64,000 nt of DNA, taken from Streptosporangium roseum DSM 43021. GTDB lineage: Bacteria > Actinomycetota > Actinomycetes > Streptosporangiales > Streptosporangiaceae. Made by a program: the position numbers and the translations under genes. The notes beneath the pieces were generated by a model. That model saw only the letters and a list, made by a program, of their open reading frames with translations, made no database searches and was not told the origin of the DNA. Shown piece by piece: positions 24,569-33,300 of this stretch. The stretch covers positions 1,488,001-1,552,000 of the forward strand of contig NC_013595.1 in NCBI RefSeq assembly GCF_000024865.1. Direction: 5' to 3'. The stretch's first letter is position 1. Each line of letters begins with the position of its first letter.

Positions 24569-25240
24569 ATGCTGAAAAATCCTGATTCGTTCCGCCGGAT
24601 CGTCGCCGGGGTCGCGCTGCTCGCCTGGCCGGTGCTGGAGTTCCTGGCCTTTCTGACCTCGCCCCCGGGCGCCGAGCACGACCCCGCCGTCTTCCGCGAG
24701 CACCCGGCCCTCGTCCAGGTCAGTGGCCTGCTCTACCTCTGGACGGCGCTCGCCCTCATCCCGGTGGTGCTCGGCCTGGCCCACCTGCTGCGCCATCGGG
24801 CCCCGGTGACGGGCAACATCGGCGCCGCGCTCGGCCTGGTCGGCGCCGGACACGCGCTGACGCTCTTCACCACCGACTTCTACGACCTGGCCCTCGCCCA
24901 GACCCTGCCCGACGCGCAGGCGGAGGCGGTCACCGCGCGGGCCGGCGAGCTGCCGGGCTTCCTGTACGGCATGCTGCTGCCGGGGTTCCTGGCCCACGTC
25001 GGGCTGCTGACCCTGCTCGTGGGGCTCGTCGTGACCGGGGTGGCCCCCTGGTGGGTGCCCCTGGCGGCCCTCGCGGGGACGGTGGTGCCGTTCGTGACGA
25101 TGGACCAGCCGCCCGCCGTGCAGTCCACGGGCGCGCTGCTCCACCTGGCCGCCTACGGCTGGATCGCGCTCCACGTGCTGCGGATGCCGGACGCCGGCTG
25201 GCGGGCGGGCCTCACAGCCCCGCCTCCCTCGCACGCATGA
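24569..25240 (+). CDS. Hypothetical integral membrane protein
   Basis: 223-aa protein with about six hydrophobic segments (IVAGVALLAWPVLEFLAFL, YLWTALALIPVVLGLAHLL, GNIGAALGLVGAGHALTLF, a FLYGMLLPGFLAHVGLL pair, WWVPLAALAGTVVPFV, GALLHLAAYGWIALHVL). No cofactor or transporter motif is evident and I do not recognise the family. ATG 24569 starts just before MLKNPDSFRRI; the longer open frame upstream lacks coding character. The 3' end overlaps the 3' end of the convergent LuxR regulator gene by 29 bp, which may give antisense interference. Confidence 0.75.
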   Translation: MLKNPDSFRRIVAGVALLAWPVLEFLAFLTSPPGAEHDPAVFREHPALVQVSGLLYLWTALALIPVVLGLAHLLRHRAPVTGNIGAALGLVGAGHALTLFTTDFYDLALAQTLPDAQAEAVTARAGELPGFLYGMLLPGFLAHVGLLTLLVGLVVTGVAPWWVPLAALAGTVVPFVTMDQPPAVQSTGALLHLAAYGWIALHVLRMPDAGWRAGLTAPPPSHA

Positions 25241-25841
25241 TCGCGTGAGCCCGGTCGGCCACCTGAAGCTTGGAGAACACCGCCGAGACGTGGTTGCGCA
25301 CGGTCTTCTGGCTCAGCCCGAGCCTGGCGGCGATCTGCGGGTTCGTCAGGTGCTCGGCCACCAGGCCGAGGATCTCCCGCTCCCGCCGGGTCAGCTCGGG
25401 CAGCGCCGGCTCGCTCCGCTCCCGCTCGGTGAAGTAGCCCGTCAGCCGGGCGGCGATCGCCGGGCCGAAGATGGCCTCCCCCTCGGCCACCGCCTGCACC
25501 GAGCGGACCAGCTCCGCCTTGCGGGCGCCCTTGAGGACGTAGCCGCGGGCCCCGGCCCGCATGGCGGCGAACACCGAGTCGTCGTCGTCCGACATGCTGA
25601 GCACGATCACCCGGATGTGCGGGTGATCGTGGACGAGCCGCTCGGTCGCCGCGATCCCGCCCATGCCGGGCATCGCCAGGTCCATCAGGACCACGTCCGG
25701 CTGCGCCCGCCCGACCAGGGCCAGTGCCTGCTCCCCGTTCGCGGCCTCGTCGACGACCTCGATCCCCTCGGCCGCCGCCAGCAGGGCGCGCAGCCCCGCG
25801 CGGAACCCGGGGTGGTCGTCAACCAGCAAGATCCGGACCAC
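25212..25841 (-). CDS. Two-component response regulator, NarL/LuxR family
   Basis: 209-aa regulator: receiver domain (VRILLVDDHPGFRAGL with the acidic pair, VVLMDLAMPGMGG with the phospho-acceptor Asp, VIVLSMSDDDD, GYVLKGARKAEL with the conserved Lys) and a C-terminal LuxR helix-turn-helix (LTRREREILGLVAEHLTNPQIAARLGLSQ). GTG 25841 follows GGAGAGGA. It overlaps the sensor kinase 3' end by 23 bp, so the two are coupled. The target genes are unknown. Confidence 0.93.
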   Translation of the reverse strand: MVRILLVDDHPGFRAGLRALLAAAEGIEVVDEAANGEQALALVGRAQPDVVLMDLAMPGMGGIAATERLVHDHPHIRVIVLSMSDDDDSVFAAMRAGARGYVLKGARKAELVRSVQAVAEGEAIFGPAIAARLTGYFTERERSEPALPELTRREREILGLVAEHLTNPQIAARLGLSQKTVRNHVSAVFSKLQVADRAHAIMRAREAGL

Positions 25842-27894
25842 AGGCGTCCTCTCCCTCGTGCGCCGGCAGCGTGACCCTGACCAGGGTCCCGCCCTCCGGG
25901 CGTTCCTCGACCGTGCACGTTCCGCCCAGTTCCAGGGCCCGCTCGCGCATCGACGCCAGCCCGACCCCGGTACGGCCGGAGCCCGGCCCGTCCGGCCGCG
26001 TCCCGCCGCCCCCGGACGGCCCGATCCCGCCGCCGTCGTCGGACACCTCAAGCCTGAGCGTGCCGCGGGCCACCTCGACCCGCAGTTCCGCGCCGGTCGC
26101 GGCCGCGTGCCTGCGCACGTTGGCCAGCGCCTCGGCGGCGATGCGGTAGGCGGCCACCTCCGTGGCCGCCGGCAGCGGCGGCAGGCCGTCCGGAGCGTGC
26201 ACGGTGACGCGCAGGCCGGGCGGCTGCCGGGTGGCGTGGGCGCGGAGCGCGCCGAGCAGCCCGAGGGAGTCGAGCGCGGGCGGGCGCAGCCCGTCCACCA
26301 GGGTCCGCACGTCGGTCACCGCCGCCTCGGCGTCGCCGACGATGTCGGCCAGCAGCCGCCGCGCGTGCTCCTCCTCGACCAGGTCGTGCACGGCCTCGGC
26401 CCGCATGGTCAGCGCGGCAAGCGTGGGGCCGAGCCCGTCGTGCAGGTCGCGCCGGAGGCGACGGCGTTCCTCCTCGCGCGCCATCACCAGCCGCTCGCGC
26501 GAGCGCCGCAGGTCGGCGGAGAGCCGTACGGCGTGCACGGCCACCGCCACCTGCCTGGCCAGGTCGGTGAGGACGCGCATGTCGCGGGGGCCGAACCCGC
26601 TCTCTCCCGGCCGGGGCGACAGGATGAGGTCTCCGACCCGTTCCCCGCTGTGCGTCAGCGGCAGCCGTACCGGATCGCCGACGGCCGCGCCGAAGGCGTG
26701 CCGCGAGCCCGCGGCCGTCTCCACCGCCGCGTACGGCAGGCGCAGGGCCTCGGCCACCGACCGCGCGACCCCGGCCAGCACGGTGCCGGGCTCGCCGGTG
26801 TTCTCCAGCCGGCGGCCCAGGCGGGTGAGCGCCGCGTAGGGGTCGTCCCGCTCGCCGTACGTCAGCAGGTTGACCCAGCTCTGCAGGCGTTCCCGCAGCG
26901 GCGCGAAGACGAGCGCCACGAGCCCGGCGGCCAGCACGGAGACCGGCAGGTCCCCGCCGGGGAAGATCGCGCCGAGATAGCCCACCACGGCCACGTAGCC
27001 GCCGGTCACGCAGCCCGACAGCAGCGCGTAGACCAGCGTGCGGTTGATCACCAGGTCGATGTCGAAGAGCCGGTGGCGCAGGATCGCGACGCAGATGGCG
27101 GCGGGCACGAGGGCCGTGCCCAGGGCGCCGGGCAGCTCCCACAGGGAGCTGGTGACCGGCCAGATCGTGTCCGGGAACCCGTCGGTCAGCCCGGCCGCCA
27201 GCCGGGCCGCGACGACGAGCACCAGGAGCCCGACCACGTAGGCCAGCCACTTGATCTGGCGGCGTTCCGGCTCGCCGCTCCGCAGGGCCCTGACGAGCAG
27301 GTCGATCCCTCCGGCGACGAAGACCACCGCCATGAGAGCCGTCATCGCGGTCTCCATCGCCGGCGCCACCCGGGCCAGCCCCGCGACCCCGAGCGGGTTG
27401 ACCACGCCGGTGTCCGTGCCGACCTGGTGGTTCTCCCCGGGCCGCAGCGCGCTCACCGCCATGGTCAGCACCGCGGCGACGGCCACCGCGCGGACCGGAG
27501 GACGCAGCCGGGGGGAGGAGAGCCGCCCGCTGGGGAAGATCAGCGGGATGAGGGCGAGCGACAGGTTCGCGGGCACCCAGAGCCAGGTCTGCGGCCACGC
27601 CAGGGCCTGGGCGAGCGGCAGTCCGGGGCGGGTGACCAGGCCGAAGATGGCGTACTGGCCGCAGGCCTCCATGAGCGCGAAGCAGAACCCGCTCAGCGCC
27701 AGCAGCCGGCCCACCGCATGCTCCGGCCGGCGCGAGCCGATCAGGCCGCCCGCCAGCGCGGAGGCCACCACGAACAGCAGGTGGCTGAGCGTCCGGGGAT
27801 CGGTCCCGTCGAGCACGGCCAGGACGACGGACAGGGCCACCAGGAGCAGGGTCACAGCGCAGCACGGCCACGCGATGCGCGCCGCTGTCGTCAC
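25819..27894 (-). CDS. Sensor histidine kinase, HisKA_3 (NarL-partner) type
   Basis: 691-aa membrane kinase. The N-terminal ~330 residues hold about eight hydrophobic segments, including ILRHRLFDIDLVINRTLVYA, a phrase typical of this actinobacterial 7TM-like sensor class. A GAF-like domain follows (~350-480, containing YAALTRLGRRLENTGEPGTV), then the dimerisation/phosphoacceptor helix EEERRRLRRDLHDGLGPTLA with the phospho-His, and a HATPase with SDDGGGIGPSGGGG. GTG 27894 is preceded by GGGAGGGACA. Its partner is the overlapping LuxR-type regulator. The sensed signal is not deducible. Confidence 0.9.
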   Translation of the reverse strand: MTTAARIAWPCCAVTLLLVALSVVLAVLDGTDPRTLSHLLFVVASALAGGLIGSRRPEHAVGRLLALSGFCFALMEACGQYAIFGLVTRPGLPLAQALAWPQTWLWVPANLSLALIPLIFPSGRLSSPRLRPPVRAVAVAAVLTMAVSALRPGENHQVGTDTGVVNPLGVAGLARVAPAMETAMTALMAVVFVAGGIDLLVRALRSGEPERRQIKWLAYVVGLLVLVVAARLAAGLTDGFPDTIWPVTSSLWELPGALGTALVPAAICVAILRHRLFDIDLVINRTLVYALLSGCVTGGYVAVVGYLGAIFPGGDLPVSVLAAGLVALVFAPLRERLQSWVNLLTYGERDDPYAALTRLGRRLENTGEPGTVLAGVARSVAEALRLPYAAVETAAGSRHAFGAAVGDPVRLPLTHSGERVGDLILSPRPGESGFGPRDMRVLTDLARQVAVAVHAVRLSADLRRSRERLVMAREEERRRLRRDLHDGLGPTLAALTMRAEAVHDLVEEEHARRLLADIVGDAEAAVTDVRTLVDGLRPPALDSLGLLGALRAHATRQPPGLRVTVHAPDGLPPLPAATEVAAYRIAAEALANVRRHAAATGAELRVEVARGTLRLEVSDDGGGIGPSGGGGTRPDGPGSGRTGVGLASMRERALELGGTCTVEERPEGGTLVRVTLPAHEGEDACGPDLAG

Positions 27895-27989
27895 TGTCCC
27901 TCCCGAGCCGGTCGCCCCACCGTACAAGCGCCTCCGCCCGGAAAAGGAGGGACGGTGTCCCGGGACCCGCACGGGCGGAGCGGCGCCCA

Positions 27990-28105
27990 ACCGGTCTCAG
28001 ATCCCCTGCCCGGACGGTCTCAGGTCTCCCGCCCAACCGGTCTCAGATCCCCTGCCCGGACCGGTCTCAGATCTCCCGCCCAACCGGTCTCAGATCCCCT
28101 GGGGG
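27990..28105. repeat. ~23-bp tandem repeats, five copies, at the 3' end of the oxidase gene
   Basis: ACCGGTCTCAGATCCCCTGC alternates with ACCGGTCTCAGATCTCCCGC: units begin at 27990, 28014, 28036, 28060 and 28083, forming a ~46-47-bp compound unit repeated 2.5 times. The last unit contains the oxidase stop codon at 28090. There are no unique spacers, so this is not a CRISPR array. Confidence 0.9.
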
Positions 28106-29553
28106 AGGCGGAAGAGGCGGCCCGGGTCGTGGGCGGCCTTGACGCGGGCGAGCCGCTCGGCGTTCGCGCCGTAGTAGGCCGATCGCCAGCCGCGGAGCTC
28201 GGCGTCGACGTAGTTCACGTAGGCGTGGTCGCCGAAGTGGGGACGCATGCTGGCGTGCGCGGTCCTGGCCCAGCTCGCCGCCCCGGCGCGGTGGGCGTAG
28301 TACTGCACGCTGTAGAGGGCGGCCCGGTGCGGGAAGGCGGTGGCCTCCGGGCGGACCCGGCCGACGGCGCCGCCGAGGGCGTCCAGGAGCACGGTGTGGT
28401 TGCCCGGCCGGGCGACCTCGGCGACCAGAGCCCTGGCGCCGGCCTCCGACAGCGGGCGGTAGGCCATGTGCGACTTCGCGGTGAAGTTGTCCCGCGAGAG
28501 CCTGCCGTCGCGGGTCTGGCCGGGCAGGGAACCGCCCCGGTGGCACTGGGAGACCGACAGGGTGGAGCAGCCCGCCATGATCATCATGGCATGGCGGTAG
28601 GAGGTCTGCCGGACGTAGCTGGAGGAGACCGCGCCGATCCGGTCGGCCAGCCGGTCCAGCAGCCGCTCGCAGCCCGCCCTGTCCCCCAGGTAGAGGCCGC
28701 CGATCTGCACGTCCGTCCCGCCGTCGCGGCTCAGATGCATCGTGGACCACAGCTCGTCGGGCGTGGAGGGAACCCACGCCTGCCACGCCCGGAGCGCCTT
28801 GGCGGCCCTGGCCCACGGCCAGTGCAGGAAGAACACCGTCACCTCACGCGTGCGGTGGGTCCGGAAGCCGAAGGAGACCGCCACGCCGAGGTTGCCGCCG
28901 CCCCCGCCGCGCGAGGCCCAGTAGAGGTCGGCGTTGTGGTCGGCGTCGCAGGTCAGCAGCCGGCCGTCGGCCGTGACGATCTGGACGGACTCCATCACGT
29001 CGCAGGTCAGGCCGTACTTCCTGGAGACCACGCCGATCCCGCCGCCCAGGGCCAGCCCGCTCACCCCGACCGTGGGGCAGGTGCCCGCCGGGATGCTGAC
29101 CCCGCTCGCGCCCAGCCTCTCGTAGACGTCGACGAGCTTGGCGCCCGCCCCGACGGTCGCCCGGCCGGACGCGTGGCTGACCTTGTCCATCGGGGAGACG
29201 TCGATGACCAGGCCGGTGCCGGTGGACCATCCGGCGTAGGAGTGCCCGCCCGACCGTACGGCCAGCGGCACGTTCGTCCGCCGGGCGAAGCCGACGCACT
29301 CGGCCACGTCGGAGGGGGTGGCGCAGTAGGCCACGCCCGCGGGCCGTACCCCGTCGAAGGAGGGGTTGAACAGGCGGCGGGCCGTGTCGTAGGAGGCGTC
29401 GCCCGGCCTGATGAGCCTGCCGTCCAGCCCTCCCGCCAGAGCGTTCCAATCCGATCGGGAGGGACCTGCCGACGCGGACATCCCGGCTCCCAGGGTCAGG
29501 GCGGCCATGCCGCCGATCCGAAGAAATGTCCGTCTGTCCGGAGCGGGCCGCAT
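28090..29553 (-). CDS. Tat-exported FAD-linked oxidoreductase, berberine-bridge type
   Basis: 487-aa secreted flavoprotein. The N-terminus has a twin-arginine signal, DRRTFLRIGGMAALTLGAG, ending near SASAGPS. The FAD_binding_4 domain follows with VRSGGHSYAGWSTG (histidine for 8-alpha FAD linkage) and AGTCPTVGVSGLALGGGIG (cysteine for the second covalent bond). The C-terminal BBE segment has AYVNYVDAELRGW, then YYGANAERLARVKAAHDPGRLF. Bicovalent BBE-type enzymes oxidise sugars or specialised metabolites; the substrate is unknown. ATG 29553 follows GGGGAGACG. The 3' end merges with a tandem repeat. Confidence 0.92.
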   Translation of the reverse strand: MRPAPDRRTFLRIGGMAALTLGAGMSASAGPSRSDWNALAGGLDGRLIRPGDASYDTARRLFNPSFDGVRPAGVAYCATPSDVAECVGFARRTNVPLAVRSGGHSYAGWSTGTGLVIDVSPMDKVSHASGRATVGAGAKLVDVYERLGASGVSIPAGTCPTVGVSGLALGGGIGVVSRKYGLTCDVMESVQIVTADGRLLTCDADHNADLYWASRGGGGGNLGVAVSFGFRTHRTREVTVFFLHWPWARAAKALRAWQAWVPSTPDELWSTMHLSRDGGTDVQIGGLYLGDRAGCERLLDRLADRIGAVSSSYVRQTSYRHAMMIMAGCSTLSVSQCHRGGSLPGQTRDGRLSRDNFTAKSHMAYRPLSEAGARALVAEVARPGNHTVLLDALGGAVGRVRPEATAFPHRAALYSVQYYAHRAGAASWARTAHASMRPHFGDHAYVNYVDAELRGWRSAYYGANAERLARVKAAHDPGRLFRLPQGI

Positions 29554-30310
29554 GATCGTCTCCCCGAGGGTTGCCGTTTTCCTGCCCGTTGAGACGGTCG
29601 CCTGGCCCGCCTGGTTGGTCACATTCGCATCACATCGACCGCACCCGCCGCGGACCCCTACGATTGGCGGTGGGGAGGAGATCCTCCCTTCCGGGAGCCG
29701 GGTGCGACGCCATGGCCGCCGGGCACCGCCGACGGGGACCTTTCGATCTCCTCAGCGGCGGCAGGGCTGCCACGTTGACGTTTTACGGCTTTTCGGGTGG
29801 TATTCAGGAGCGGCGGCATGTTCCGGTCAACGGGGATCGGGGCAGGTGGCCGCTGGAGGTGTTGTGCCGCGGGCCATGTCCGGTGAGCGGAGTGACGTGA
29901 GCTGTCTGGACCGTCCGAGGGGCGCCGGTGTGACCGGACTCGCCTGGCGCCGTCGCCGCTCTTCCGAGCCCACCCTGTGGGATGCTGGCCTCACCGCCCT
30001 CTCCCAGCGAGGATTCGCCGTCTCCGACCAGGAGACCTCCGGTTCTCCGCTGACGGTGGCGAGGGACCGCGGGTCACATGAAGACCCGCGGCGACTGGCC
30101 GAGGACCGGCTCACCCATGACGAGACCGCCGCCCCGCCGCGGACGTGTCCGCGGTCGGCGGCCGAGCCGTGGATCGCGACGGAGCCGGGGCCGTCGTGCC
30201 CCGGAAGGCGCCCGCGCCCGCATTACCTCCCCCTTATGTGGGAACTACGGACTTGGTCCTAGATCCCTAATCAAATGTGGAAAAACCCCTCACAAAGGAG
30301 TGAGAGCGAC
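29554..30310. other. 757-bp region with hairpins and a possible promoter, no confident gene
   Basis: No well supported gene. GGGAGGA/TCCTCCC (29673-29688), CCGCGGGTC/GACCCGCGG (30067-30091) and CCGCGGAC/GTCCGCGG (30137-30154) are perfect inverted repeats. An open frame from GTG 29930 to 30262 begins VTGLAWRRRRSSEPTLWDAG with plausible codon use over its first ~40 codons only; I do not call it. TTGACG-N17-TGGTAT (29775-29803) is a promoter-like sequence reading towards gdh. The last 70 bp before gdh are AT-richer. A long structured 5' leader of gdh, a small RNA or a small protein are all possible. Confidence 0.45.
29775..29803 (+). promoter_or_regulatory. Promoter-like sequence upstream of the glutamate dehydrogenase gene
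   Basis: TTGACG (29775-29780) and TGGTAT (29798-29803) with a 17-bp spacer. If used, transcription would begin ~500 nt before the gdh start and cross two strong hairpins. Confidence 0.3.
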
Positions 30311-33300
30311 ATGCCGCTCGACGAGGCCAAGGACGAGCTGCTGAGGAGTGCCGCCGAGATGTGCGCGCACACACCGGGCAGTGACCACGTGGGTGCTGAG
30401 GAGGCGCTCGCCTACCTCAGGCTCTACTACCGGCATGTCGCGACAGAAGACCTGCTGAGCCGGAACCCGGTCGACGTGTACGGCCCGGCGATGGCCCAGC
30501 GTCAGCTCGCGGAGAGGCGCCCCCAGGGCCGCGCCATGGTGCGGGCCTACACCCCGAGCCTGGAGGAGCACGGCTGGGACCCCGGCTGCTCGGTCGTCGA
30601 GGTGGTCACCGACGACATGCCCTTCCTCGTCGACTCGGTGACGATGGAGCTCGACCGGCACCAGATCGGCACCCAGCTCGTCGTCCACCCGCAGATGAGG
30701 GTGCGCAGGGACATGACGGGCAAGCTGCTCGGCCGGGAGCAGGACGACGTCACCGGGCAGACACTCGTCGAGTCCTGGATGCACTTCGAGATCGACAGGC
30801 AGGCCGACCCGGCCACGCTCAAGGAGCTCGAAACCGACCTGCAGCGCGTCCTGGAGGACGTGCGCTACGCCGTCGAGGACTTCGTCAAGATGCGGGCCCT
30901 CGCCGTGCAGACCGCCGAGGACGTGTCGGTCAACCCGCCGCCGCTGGACCTGGCGGGGGTCGAGGACAGCCTGGAGCTGATGCGCTGGCTGGCCGACGGG
31001 CACTTCACCTTCCTCGGCTACCGCGAATACCGCCTGGAGGAGACCCCGGAGGGCGACACGCTGCGCCCGGTGGCCGGGACCGGGCTGGGCATCCTCCGCC
31101 ACGACAAGGCGGGCTCCGACAGCTTCGCCGCCCTCTCCCCGGAGCTGCGGGCCAAGGCCCGGGAGAAGCAGCAGATGCTGATCATCACCAAGGCCAACAC
31201 CCGCGCCACCGTCCACCGCCCCGCCTACCTCGACTACGTGGGCGTGAAGCTCTTCGACGCCTCCGGCGAGGTCATCGGCGAGCGGCGCTTCCTGGGCCTG
31301 TTCACCCACGTGGCCTACAGCGAGTCGATCTCCCGCATCCCGGTGCTCCGGCGCAAGCTGGCCGAGGTCCTCGACCTGGCCGGGTTCGCCCCCGACAGCC
31401 ACGACGGCAAGGACCTCATCGAGATCCTGGAGACCTTTCCCCGCGACGAGCTCTTCCAGACCCCGGTGGAGCAGCTCCTGCCGATCGCGCTCGGCGTGCT
31501 CAGGCTCCGCGAGCGCAAGCAGGTCAAGGTCTTCCTCCGCCCGGACGACTACGGCCGCTACATCTCCTGCCTGATCTACCTCCCGCGTGACCGCTACACC
31601 ACGAAGATCCGCGTCAAGATGCAGGAGATCCTGCTCAAGGTGGTCGGTGGCACCTCCTTCGACTACAGCGCGATGATCGGCGAGTCGGCCCTCGCCCGGC
31701 TGCACGTGGTCGTGCGCGGCGAGCGGGGCAGGCCGCTGAACGCCGAGGCGGTCAACGTGGAGGAGCTGGAGGCCAAGCTGGCCGCCGCCACCCGCTCCTG
31801 GGAGGACGACCTGGCCACCGCCATCGCCGAGCTGAGCTCGGAGGAGGAGACGCCCGGCCTGGTCCGCCGCTACGCCTCGGCGTTCCCCGAGGGCTACAAG
31901 GCCGACTTCCCCGCCCGGATGGCGGTCGCCGACCTGCGCCGCCTGGAGGCGCTCGCCGTCTCCTCCGACGAGATCGGGATGAACCTCTACGAGCCCTACG
32001 ACGCCGCCGAGGGCGAGCGCCGGTTCAAGCTCTACCGGATCGGCGCCGCCATCTCCCTGTCGCACGTGCTGCCGCTGCTCCAGCGGATGGGCGTCGAGGT
32101 GGTCGACGAGCGGCCGTACGAGATCAACCGCGACGGCGACGCGCAGACCAAGGACGCCTGGATCTACGACTTCGGCCTGCGCTACACCCCCTCGTCGGAG
32201 GTGGACAGGGACGAGTTCAAGCGGCTGTTCCAGGACGCGTTCGGCGCGCTGTGGCGGGGCCGGGTGGAGAGCGACGGCTTCAACGCGCTCGTCCTGGCCG
32301 CCGGGCTGACCTGGGAGCAGGCCGAGACCCTGCGGATCTACGCCAAGTATCTGCGCCAGGCCGGGACCACGTTCAGCCAGGACTACATCGAGCGGGTGCT
32401 GCTCGGCAACGTACGGCTCGCGCGGCTGCTGGTGCGGCTGTTCGAGGCCAGGCTCGACCCCCGGCGCTCGGAGGAGGTCCGGTCGGACCTGGGCGAGGCG
32501 CTGAACGAGGAGATCCTCGGCGCCCTGGACGACGTGGCCTCCCTGGACGAGGACCGCATCCTGCGGGCCTACCTGGAGATGATCAATGCCACGCTGCGGA
32601 CGAACTACTTCCAGACCGTGGACGGCGAGCGCAAGCCGTACATCAGCCTGAAGTTCGACTCGCCGTCGATCAGCGTGCTGCCGCTGCCCCGGCCGAAGTT
32701 CGAGGTCTTCGTCTACTCGCCCCGGGTCGAGGGCGTGCACCTGCGCTTCGGCAAGGTCGCGCGAGGCGGCCTGCGCTGGTCGGACCGGATGGAGGACTTC
32801 CGCACCGAGGTCCTCGGCCTGGTGAAGGCGCAGATGGTGAAGAACACCGTCATCGTCCCCACCGGGTCCAAGGGCGGCTTCGTGGTGAAGAACCCGCCGA
32901 AGTCGGGCGCCCGGGAGGACGTGCTGGCCGAGGGCGTCGCCTGCTACCGGATGTTCATCTCCGGCCTGCTGGACATCACCGACAACCTCGTCGACGGCCA
33001 GGTGGTCCCGCCCGCCGACGTGGTCAGGCACGACGAGGACGACACCTACCTGGTGGTCGCCGCCGACAAGGGCACCGCGACGTTCTCCGACATCGCCAAC
33101 GCGGTGGCCAAGGAGTACGGCTTCTGGCTGGGGGACGCCTTCGCCTCCGGCGGCTCGGTCGGCTACGACCACAAGGCCATGGGCATCACCGCGCGCGGCG
33201 CCTGGGAGTCGGTCAAATACCACTTCCGCACGGCCGGCGTCGACATCCAGACCACCGACTTCACCGTGGCCGGTGTCGGCGACATGTCCGGTGACGTGTT

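Noticed and set aside
27990..28105. Possible CRISPR array
   Set aside because: The 23-bp units are contiguous with no unique spacers, vary in sequence and merge into a coding end. No cas gene is near.
25663..29592. 1309-codon plus-strand open frame across the sensor kinase and oxidase genes
   Set aside because: It is antisense to well identified genes and its translation is low-complexity Arg/Gly/His/Gln, the usual shadow of high-GC coding DNA.
29930..30262. Small protein beginning VTGLAWRRRRSSEPTLWDAG
   Set aside because: No ribosome site, coding-like bias ends after ~40 codons and hairpins lie inside. Kept only as an open possibility in the intergenic entry.
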